From: Thermoproteota archaeon
GTDB taxonomy: Archaea; Thermoproteota; Methanomethylicia; Methanomethylicales; B66-G16
NCBI GenBank assembly: GCA_003649085.1
Contig: QMQV01000076.1
Span: forward strand, 1 to 6,901
Direction: 5' to 3'
Length of the DNA stretch: 6,901 bases
Below the pieces are notes generated by a model, which did no database searches, had not been told where the DNA came from, and saw only the letters and a list, made by a program, of their open reading frames with translations. The translations under genes and the position numbers were made by a program. Positions 1 through 6,901 of the stretch are shown here, piece after piece; position 1 is the stretch's first letter, and each line of letters starts with the position of its first letter.

Positions 1-1
1 T

Positions 2-3000
2 ACAGCACGTAATGTTTCCATAGAGCCTAATGGAATGGCTAACGTATCCTATGAACTAGGCCTGATACAAGTAGGTCTTGTAATGAGTAACGGGGAAGCG
101 ATTCCCAACGCCTATGTAGAAGTATATACTCCTGAAGGACAGTATATTACAGGAGTTGTGACCGACGTTAATGGTACAGCACGCTTCCTACTGCCAGAAG
201 GAGACTACGTTGTTGGTGTTGAGATGCCTGACTGCAGCTACGTATACTGTAATGTATCGTCAGTACCTAGTGAGGTAAACTGGTTTAACCTAACATTACC
301 AACAGGCCTCCTGAGAATCCACCTCATAGGTCCTGATGGAGAACCCGTTCCGGACTATGAGGCTTACGCTGTTAGCATAGACAGCTACTATAGTTTCTAT
401 GATAGGAGTGACGCTAATGGCACTGTATTATTGTTCGTACCAGCTGGTAACTATAATGTTCACCCAGAGTTCTACCCTGGCGGTTTCAGTGGTGTAGAGA
501 CTAGTGTTGGTGATGGAGATGTTGTCGACATATGTTTTAACTTAAGCCTTATAATGGTGTATCTGAACACCAGTTTTAACTCAACTAGAAGCATCAGTCT
601 AGTAGTGGCTAATGAATATGATGTACTGGAATACATGTACACATCTATAACACGTTTCCCAACGCCAATATACGTCATGCCCGGTGATTATCTTGTCTCA
701 CTACCAGGCTTATATACAAAGTATCAGGGCGGGTATGGTTATGGTGAGGAGTGTAATGTAACTATTGGCGATAACGAGGTAGTTAATGTAACATTCAACA
801 TCACAGCTATAAGAGTGGTTTTATACACAAATACATCACTTGACAGGTCTATAAATGCCATATTGTATGAACAGACGGATGCCAGCCTAGGCTGGACAAT
901 AGACTACCTTTATATAAGCTCATACTATGGTCCAAATCCATCATCATACTTCATAGTGTCCCCTGGTACATACGCTGTAGCATTAAGTGGCCCACCGTAC
1001 TCCTACTGGTCATGGGGTTCCGCTGGACAGGGCCATGTATGGTATAATGTATCGGCTTCACTAGACGACATCCCAGTACTAGGCTATGAGATGGGCCTAG
1101 CTATTATAACCGCATACGCCAACTATACGCCCGTACCGGGCGTATACACTAGCTTATATGCCGTATACGATGGCTACAACCACCTCGTTGATTCAAGGTA
1201 CACCAATGAATACGGCCATGTATACTATTATCTCACGGAGGGAGAGTACTATGTATCAACAGTTTACGGAGGCACGTACTTCAATGTAACACGCGGCGAT
1301 ATAACCTATGTGTCAGTAAATGCTTCAGTGCTTGAGGTTTACTTGAAAGGTCCTGATGGAGAACCCGTTGTTGATGCCATGGTATACATTTATGACGAGA
1401 GCATGAGCTACGAAATGGGAAGTGAGTATACTGATAGTGAGGGTAAGGCTGTATTCTTCGTAGATCCAGGGAACTACACTATTGTATTGAAGGGCTACAA
1501 CTACTTCTACGATCCATATAATGCAGTATACTACTATAACATAAACTTTGGAAACGGCTATGCTGAGGAAGTCTATGTATCTGATCATACATCTGTTAAT
1601 ATAAATCTTAGCAGAATAGATCTCTACGTAGAAGCGCCGAGTTCACCAGCATCCGACGTCTTTACAGCACTATATGATCCTACTGGTTTAAGCCCTATAA
1701 AAGGAGCCTATACTGGTAGCGATGGTGTAGCAAGATATTATGTGACAAATGGTAGCTATAGATTGATCATAAGGGGCTATTACTATGGCTGGTATGATTA
1801 CTACTACTTTAGTATACCATATGATGATAACGCTGGATACGGTGATCTCGTTTCAGAAGTCTATGTAAGTAGTCTGGGTGAGAAATACAATTTCACATAT
1901 GATATACCGGAGCTATATGTTTACGTTAACTCCCTTGATGGAGAGCCTATGGAGGGTATTGATGTAAATGTTTATACCAGCAGCTACGACTGGTTAAGAA
2001 CCATGTATACGGGGTCTGATGGCGTTGCAATAGCATACCTAACTCCCGGGGAGTATTATGTAGGTGTTGATGGACTAGATAATGTACTCTACAACATAAC
2101 TGAGCCGATCACATACCATTACAACACAAGCTTTGCCAAGATAGAGATCTTAGTTGAGGCGCCAGAGAGCACTATTGGTTCAACAGACTATGTATCAGTA
2201 TACTTCTACAAGAATTATAGCGGGCCCGGTACTGGAGAATATATTGGATCAATATCAGCATCTATTAATGAGACATGTACTGTATACCTACCATCAAACA
2301 TCTCCATTGCAGCCATCATACCTGGTCTCAACACTACGGGAACCTACTATAGCCCATATGGGTACGGTGATGTAAGGTACTTTACAACAAATACTTCGCC
2401 AATAAACATAACGTTCAGGTTATCGAGAATAGTATTCTGTGTAGTTGGACCATGGGGTTCTATAGGAGGTATTGAGATAACCGTGAGGCCTTCAATAATA
2501 GGTTACGGTGGTACGCAGAGCTCTACTAATCCAGATGGTTATGCAGAGTTCTTGTTGACGGAAGGACCATACACATACTATCTACCATACGTGTCTCCTC
2601 CAAACAAATACTTCGACCTAGTGTTGGGAGAGTGCGAGCTTAAACAAGCTAATGTGAGTCTTGGAGCACTCATCATAAACCATCTGCATGTAGAAAATGC
2701 TCCACCACTGTACATACTCATTACTGAGGCTAGTGGTAATTATCCAAGTCAAGACTATGCCATATACGACCAGGCTATAATCTATGCATATAGTGGGGTG
2801 TTCAACGTCTCAACTGGAAGCTGGCATGGATGGATTGTTGAGAAGACTGCTATCTTATCGGAGCTAAGTTATGCTGTTTTGAACTTTAGTACTGGAGAGC
2901 TTGAGCTACATGTAAGGAATATTGATGGGGAACCTGTTGGAGGACAATATGCCTATTTATACCTGCAGGAAGACGGGTCGACCGGTCTAGGAGTAGGCCG

Positions 3001-6000
3001 CTACGTTACATATGCTTATGTGAACGACTATGGTATAGGGAGATTCACTACGCTAACACAAGGATACTATGTACTAATGTTCCCTGGGGAAACCTATACA
3101 AACCTTGGTTTCTCGAACTACTTCTACAACGCATCAGTCACTCCAATAACGGCCACGGTATACAATATAACACTTGGCAGGCTAATGGTGAACATCATAC
3201 ACAATAATGGTACGCCGGAGACAGGGCATGAGGTAAGACTATACACATTATACGATTCCACTATATGGTGGCTTGTTGATACAAAGTATACTAATGAAAA
3301 TGGATCAGCCATGTTCGATGTAACTGGTGGAGAGTACGCTTTATGGATTGATGGACTGGGCTACGTATATGGTGTCATAGTTTATGAGGGTGAGTTAACG
3401 AATCTAACATATACCGTCGAACCAGCTAACCTAGCTGTGGCAAATATTTCTTGGACACCAACTAATCCTAGTGATGGAGACACGGTGTTTGTAACAGCTA
3501 ACATAACAAACTATGGACCAGGCTCTGTATTCACAGACTTTAATGTAAGGTTCTACCTAAACAATACGCTTGTAAAAACTATTACAGTCCATGGACTGCT
3601 TGCTGGATACTATACACTAGTCACAGCACCAATAACAGCTATTGCTGGTATAGATGAGATTAAGGTTACTGTTGACGAAGATCTTAGGATCTACGATCTC
3701 AACCGTACCAATAATGAAATGACTACATATATCACGGTTACAAAACCTGACCTAGCAGTACTATCAGCTCTCGTAGAGGGAGAACTATATGATGGCTCAA
3801 CTGCTACGCTCAGATTCAACATAACGAATCTGGGACCTGGTGATACACATAGGTTATTCTACGTGAACGTGTACCATAATGGCGATCTTATAAGAGTCCT
3901 TGGTGTTAACGGGCTAGGTGTTGGAGAGATTGTAGAGCTTTCAACAGATTTCACTATTATAGCTGGCACAAACGATCTCGAGATCTATGTTGACCCTGCT
4001 GACGAGATTAGCGAGGTTGATGAAATCAATAATATACTGCATGAGATAATCTATGTGCCATTACCGGATCTAGCTGTAGTTAACGCATCTATAACATGCG
4101 ATGAATGGGTTGAGGGAGGCATAGCAGCTGTTAATGCTACAATATCTAACATCGGGGGCTCAGCTACACGACGTCCATTCTTCACAAAACTGTTTATCGA
4201 TGGAGTCTACATGTCGTCAGCATATCATAGCGGCAAGATAGATGTCAATGAGTCATTCAACATAGTATTCTATATACTGCTTAAGGGTGGAGACCATAAT
4301 GTAACAGTGGTGATTGATCCTGAGGAGAGGGTTCCAGATGCTAATAGGAGTAATAATATGTATTCAATGTTATACAGCCTCCCAGCACCGGACCTAGAGC
4401 TTACATGGATAGACGTTGAACAGGACGTTGTTAGCGAGGGTGAGGAGTTCACAATAATCTTTAACGTGACAAATTCCGGTATTGGTGAGACTAGGATAAG
4501 CTTCTACATAGACCTATACGTGGACAGTGATATAGAGAACACTATATACATTGACACACCACTACTACCAGGAGACCTGTTGTCAAGAAGCTTCACTCTG
4601 TCGCTAGACTCCGGAAACCATACGTTAGAGGTAATTGTTGACTCAACTAATAGAACCGGGGATATAGATAGAACGAATAATGTGGGAAGGGTTAATGTAA
4701 CAGTGTTAAATAGTGATCTAGAAGCACTGGGACTATACATTAATACTACAGAGTTACATAACAATGGCTATGCGGAAGCCATAGTTACTATAAGGAATAA
4801 TGGACCCGGTGACGTGACTAAGCAATTCTACATAGCATTATTCGACAACGATGAATTTATTTATCAGGAGAAAATTGAGAATGCACTAGGTGTTGGAGAA
4901 GTAATCAATGTATCCATACCGCTAACCCTAAAGACTGGTAATAGAACCTATACAGCAGTAGTTGACGACCATTATCAGGTATGTTATAGTTATACAATAT
5001 GCGTTTACGCTCATAGACACGAAATATCTGACCCCGATAGAGGCAATAACAATATATCAGCAACAATATACGTGCCAGGTCCAAACCTCGTTGTAACAAA
5101 CATTACGGTGTCGCCTGAAACACTAGATGCGTGGGGCTACTTCACAGTTAACGTAACTGTAGCCAATAACGGGGATTATAATGTAGATTATCTTCCATGG
5201 CTAAGGCTCGTCATTGATGAGAGTTACTACATGCTATCAAGCGATATATCGCTTGCTCCTGGAGAGGAAGCAACATTATCAACAACAATACATGAAGGAC
5301 TTCCTCCAGGGAACCATAGTATTACAGCATTTATTGATCCGTTTAACAAGGTTTATGAGCATAATGAGGACGACAACACCTTTGCGTCATGGCTTTACAT
5401 ACCATACCCTGATCTAGTGGTAACAGGGGTTTACGTAGATAATAATACTATACTAGACCATCCAAGTATGTACAGTGTAACAGTAACTGTGAGAAATGAT
5501 GGGTGGAACTTTACGCACGACTTCATAGTAGCCATTATGATTGAGGGAGCAACTGATTATGTTAGAAGAGTGTTTATAGAGGGTGGCCTCAGTAGCGGGG
5601 ATGAGGTCAATGTCACGTTATCGATGATCACCAGACCTCCAGGGAATCTAGCGTATACGGTGAAAGCTGACTACGCAGACAATATACCAGAGTCCAACGA
5701 GTCAAATAATTATGCTGTTTTCAAGTCGCCTCTGCTACGCTCACTAGATATACCAAGGACAACAATTTTGCTATGGCTAGGTGTATGGGAGAACGATACG
5801 TTAAGAATAGTCAATACTGGAAGCATACCATTAGAAATAACAAGTATATCCTTGAACGTGTCATGGATGTCCGTCGAGCACTCACTACCAGTAGCACTCG
5901 AACCAAGCGAATACATCGATGTACCGATACATGTTGATACCGAGGCTATCGGCCTTGGCGTGTGGAGCGCAGGAATCGCTATAGAGACTAATGCCAGTCT

Positions 6001-6901
6001 CTTATTAAATGAGACACTGTACATAAATATACTCGACCCAGCTTGCATGTTCACCATAAACACCAGTAGCTATCTTGAAACAAGTCTAACAGGTCACATA
6101 GATTTAGTGCTGGAAATAACATCAACCTTTTATCCATCGGAGGAGTACATTGTAGAATTTAGCGGTAATGCCTCATCCATGCTCGTCAATGTAAATAGTA
6201 TAGCTACTGTTGAAGGTACTGGAACACACGTGTTCACACTGTATGCTGACCCCAGTGCAATATCCGAAGGACTCTATGCACTATACATTAACGTCACTAT
6301 ACAAGAATTCGGCGTATCAAGGAGTACACTAGTAGAGGTCATGGTTTATAGGGATCCGCTTATAGAAGTTATTGCTCCCTTAAACAACTCCTGCATACCG
6401 TCAAATACGCTAGTCATAACGTGGGAGACCAATGTATGGGCTAGCGGAACAATATACTTCAGAGACTTGGCGAGCCCTACATACACCGAGATAGATTACG
6501 AGGAGGACACTTATCATACAATAAATATTGGTGGACTACTTATAAACCATACATATGAGTTCTACATAACAGCAGTTACAGATGCAGGTTCTTCAACAAC
6601 CGGCATATACCGTGTAACAGTACTTCCATCAGTAGGATTTAGCAGTCATGAGATAACAGTTACCATTAATAGAGATTACATGCAGACAGTAGACATTGTT
6701 GTAGAGAACTATGATGAATGCTTCGGCCACTATGTTATGACGTGGATTGATAACCCGTATGCAGATCTTATAATGAACTTCATAGGATCGGGATCTATCG
6801 ACGAAGAGACGTATTTAACACCTCTATCGAGTAAAATACTGACGCTGGCAATACATGCCGCGGATGCTGTATTCCTGAACTACACTGTAACAGCCATTCT
6901 A
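2..6901 (+). CDS. Giant multidomain cell-surface protein (CARDB, carboxypeptidase-regulatory-like, BACON-like and FN3 modules), partial at both ends
   Basis: This frame is open for 2300 codons with no stop, start region or terminator, so the window is internal to a longer gene. In order the product has about 13 Tyr-rich beta-sandwich modules (residues 21-1140), seven CARDB-type modules (1141-1909), a BACON-like domain (1910-2010), an Ig-like domain (2011-2118), a fibronectin type III domain (2119-2210) and the start of a further beta domain (2211-2300). About 70 N-x-S/T sequons, very few Lys (about 25) and Cys (13), and no hydrophobic membrane segment fit a secreted, N-glycosylated archaeal surface protein. 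CARDB and FN3 modules are known from extracellular adhesion and cell-envelope proteins. A role as stalk, adhesin or S-layer-associated protein is inference. A signal peptide and a C-terminal anchor would be expected outside the window. ATA Ile and AGA/AGG Arg codons suggest a crenarchaeon. I do not recognise a named gene. Confidence 0.96.
328..349 (+). repeat. 22-bp direct repeat, copy 1 (encodes GPDGEPV turn)
   Basis: These 22 bases are identical to positions 1348-1369, and the spacing is exactly 1020 bp (340 codons), so both copies are in the same frame. They encode the GPDGEPV turn of the module at residues 103-182. The protein on either side has diverged from the second copy, while all third codon positions within the repeat are the same. 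Other DGEP turns, at 1936 and 2923, use different synonymous codons. Confidence 0.85.
1348..1369 (+). repeat. 22-bp direct repeat, copy 2 (encodes GPDGEPV turn)
   Basis: This is the second copy of the repeat at 328-349, lying in the module at residues 443-537. Identity stops at once on both sides: T against A upstream and C against G downstream. A recent local conversion between modules or an old segmental duplication would both explain it; the sequence alone does not decide. Confidence 0.85.
2660..2893 (+). other. Divergent module inside the Tyr-rich array (residues 887-964)
   Basis: Between two regular modules, residues 887-964 lack the DGEP turn, the D/N-G turn and the PGxYxV hairpin found elsewhere in the array. 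The segment carries a PPLYILITEASG stretch (901-912), a repeated IYDQAIIYAYSG segment (921-932) and a Trp-His-Gly-Trp cluster (941-944). It could be a strongly decayed repeat, or a different small domain inserted in the stalk. I do not recognise a family. The frame stays open and codon use matches the flanks, so it is not a frameshift artefact. Confidence 0.5.
3422..5728 (+). repeat. Seven tandem CARDB-type modules
   Basis: Modules begin near residues 1141, 1249, 1355, 1463, 1571, 1694 and 1803 (nucleotides 3422, 3746, 4064, 4388, 4712, 5081, 5408). Each opens with a P-[DN]-L-x-[VL]-type strand such as PDLAVL, PDLAVV, PDLELT, PNLVVT or PDLVVT. Each has an N-x-G turn after strand C (NYGPGS, NLGPGD, NIGGSA, NSGIGE, NNGPGD, NNGDYN, NDGWNF). 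Six of seven close with a D-rich strand leading to an Asn-Asn pair: DLNRTNN, EVDEINN, DANRSNN, DIDRTNN, DPDRGNN, ESNESNN, with NEDDN in module 6. This is the signature of CARDB (cell adhesion related domain found in bacteria), an Ig-like fold common in archaeal and bacterial surface proteins. Module length is 106-109 residues except the fifth, which is about 123. The array probably forms an extended rod; any ligand is unknown. Confidence 0.9.
4955..5032 (+). other. Cys-containing insertion in CARDB module 5
   Basis: In the other CARDB modules the V-[ID]-D strand runs within about ten residues into the closing Asn-Asn motif. In module 5 a stretch of about 16 extra residues separates VVDD (1653-1656) from EISDPDRGNN (1674-1683). 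It contains Cys1661 and Cys1667 with five residues between them, plus a basic patch AHRH (1670-1673). With only 13 Cys in 2300 residues, the pair is a good candidate for a local disulfide that pins a hairpin. That bond is inferred, not seen. Confidence 0.65.
5729..6031 (+). other. BACON-like / HYDIN-type Ig-fold domain (residues 1910-2010)
   Basis: The segment reads as a single beta-sandwich with the order typical of BACON and related ASPM-SPD2-HYDIN folds. A strand with an N-T-G turn (LRIVNTGSIPLEI, 1934-1946) comes first. An S-W-M-S-V strand (1954-1958) follows, then an LEPSEYIDVPIHVD segment (1966-1979), and finally a G-x-W-S-A-G-I-A-I strand (1986-1994). BACON domains are often linked to carbohydrate or mucin binding in bacteria. 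Their function in an archaeal surface protein is unknown, so the assignment concerns the fold and not the ligand. It follows directly on the last CARDB module. Confidence 0.6.
6032..6355 (+). other. Ig-like beta-sandwich domain of unassigned family (residues 2011-2118)
   Basis: Alternating hydrophobic strands are visible: HIDLVLEITS (2032-2041), EYIVEFSG (2048-2055), THVFTLYAD (2075-2083), GLYALYINVTI (2090-2100) and LVEVMVY (2110-2116). The G-x-Y-x-L-x-I-N-V closing strand is typical of Ig-like modules in prokaryotic surface proteins. No diagnostic motif allows a family name. It links the BACON-like domain to the FN3 domain without a long linker. Confidence 0.5.
6356..6631 (+). other. Fibronectin type III domain (residues 2119-2210)
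   Basis: The segment has the standard FN3 layout. An entry strand carries a proline (VIAPLNN, 2123-2129). A Trp-bearing strand follows (LVITWETN, 2137-2144), then A-S-G-T-I-Y-F (2147-2153). An H-T-I-N-I-G-G-L-L-I-N-H-T-Y-E-F-Y-I-T-A-V-T-D-A-G run (2172-2196) holds the conserved L-x-x-x-x-x-Y turn, and the closing strand is IYRVTVLP. The W-E-T-N and A-S-G-T parts resemble FN3 modules near phosphatase-like and cell-surface proteins. FN3 modules commonly act as spacers or protein-binding units; nothing here indicates the ligand. Confidence 0.75.
6632..6901 (+). other. Start of a NEW3/COG1470-like beta domain, cut by the window edge
   Basis: Residues 2211-2300 show a V-D-I-V-V-E-N strand (2230-2236) and H-Y-V-M-T-W (2243-2248). 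An F-I-G-S-G segment (2260-2264) is followed by Y-L-T-P-L-S-S-K-I-L-T-L-A-I-H-A (2271-2285) and L-N-Y-T-V-T-A (2292-2298). The order 'xN.., then Y-L-x-P-x-x-x-x-x-L-x-I-H-A, then Y-T-V-T-A' is like Ig-fold modules of the NEW3 / COG1470 type that often sit near the membrane-proximal end of archaeal surface proteins. The closing strand is incomplete because the window ends. Family assignment is tentative. Confidence 0.4.

Larger units (their letters stand above)
62..3421 (+). repeat. Array of about 13 degenerate Tyr-rich beta-sandwich modules (carboxypeptidase-regulatory-like / Cna-B-like)
   Basis: Residues 21-1140 divide into modules beginning near residues 21, 103, 183, 270, 363, 443, 538, 637, 712, 809, 887, 965 and 1059. 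The typical order is a first strand, then a turn such as GPDGEPV (110-116, 450-456) or DGEP (646-649, 975-978). A middle strand ends in a D/N-G turn: TDVNGTARF (54-62), YTDSEGKAVFF (476-486), YTGSDGVA (669-676), YTNENGSAMF (1096-1105). A closing hairpin has the form PGxYxV: PEGDYVV (65-71), PGNYTIVL (489-496), PGEYYVGV (682-689). This pattern is characteristic of carboxypeptidase-regulatory-like and Cna-B-like folds, which usually act as rigid spacers. Module boundaries are by eye and good to about 5 residues. Modules at 183, 270, 538 and 712 are longer and lack the DGEP turn. The one at 887 fits poorly. Tyr is about 12.5% of this section by hand count. Confidence 0.8.

Noticed and set aside
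1325..1588. 87-residue hydrophobic open frame on the - strand resembling a small membrane protein
   Set aside because: The hydrophobic look comes from reading Tyr- and Val-rich codons (TAC/GTA) in reverse. It lies wholly inside the main frame and no promoter or ribosome binding site stands out.
1501..1820. TA-rich simple-looking stretches (repeated tac/tat) as possible low-complexity or origin-like DNA
   Set aside because: They are explained by runs of Tyr codons in the coding frame; no iterated unit or inverted repeat extends beyond the codons.
2154..2375. 73-residue + strand open frame in another phase
   Set aside because: The main frame is open straight through the same bases with clear module structure and sequons, so this is an out-of-frame shadow.
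62..3421. Carboxypeptidase enzyme suggested by similarity to carboxypeptidase-regulatory-like modules
   Set aside because: Only the non-catalytic beta-sandwich pattern is present. No zinc-binding HxxE...H peptidase motif or catalytic domain is visible anywhere in the window.
5710..6063. 117-residue open frame on the - strand
   Set aside because: It is antisense to the continuous coding frame, has no family features, and its composition is that expected of a reverse-strand shadow of a repetitive beta-rich gene.

Overview
The window lies entirely inside one very large protein-coding gene on the + strand. The reading frame whose codons begin at position 2 runs without a stop to position 6901, giving 2300 codons. 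It has neither a real start nor a stop codon, so both ends of the gene lie outside the window. I see no intergenic DNA, RNA gene, promoter, terminator, mobile element or CRISPR array. Residue numbers below count from the codon at position 2.

The codon use points to an archaeon. Ile is mostly ATA, about four of five Arg codons in the first half are AGA or AGG, and Leu and Val favour CTA and GTA. Together with the architecture this suggests a hyperthermophilic Thermoproteota (crenarchaeal) organism, perhaps Desulfurococcales-like. The lineage is inference; the sequence carries no marker gene.

The protein is an extracellular, all-beta 'beads on a string' molecule. Residues 1-20 are the tail of a preceding module. 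Residues 21-1140 (62-3421) form about 13 degenerate Tyr-rich modules of 75-100 residues, resembling carboxypeptidase-regulatory-like / Cna-B-like beta-sandwiches. Residues 1141-1909 (3422-5728) form seven tandem CARDB-type modules of about 107 residues. Residues 1910-2300 (5729-6901) hold four different single domains: a BACON-like domain, an unassigned Ig-like domain, a fibronectin type III domain, and the start of another NEW3/COG1470-like beta domain.

The product has roughly 70 N-x-S/T sequons, about 25 Lys and 13 Cys in 2300 residues, and no visible membrane segment. The simplest reading is a heavily glycosylated cell-surface stalk or adhesin, or an S-layer-associated protein, with repeat arrays acting as spacers and the mixed C-terminal domains as candidate binding or anchoring units. 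No catalytic domain is visible, and partner genes cannot be judged because no neighbouring gene is present.
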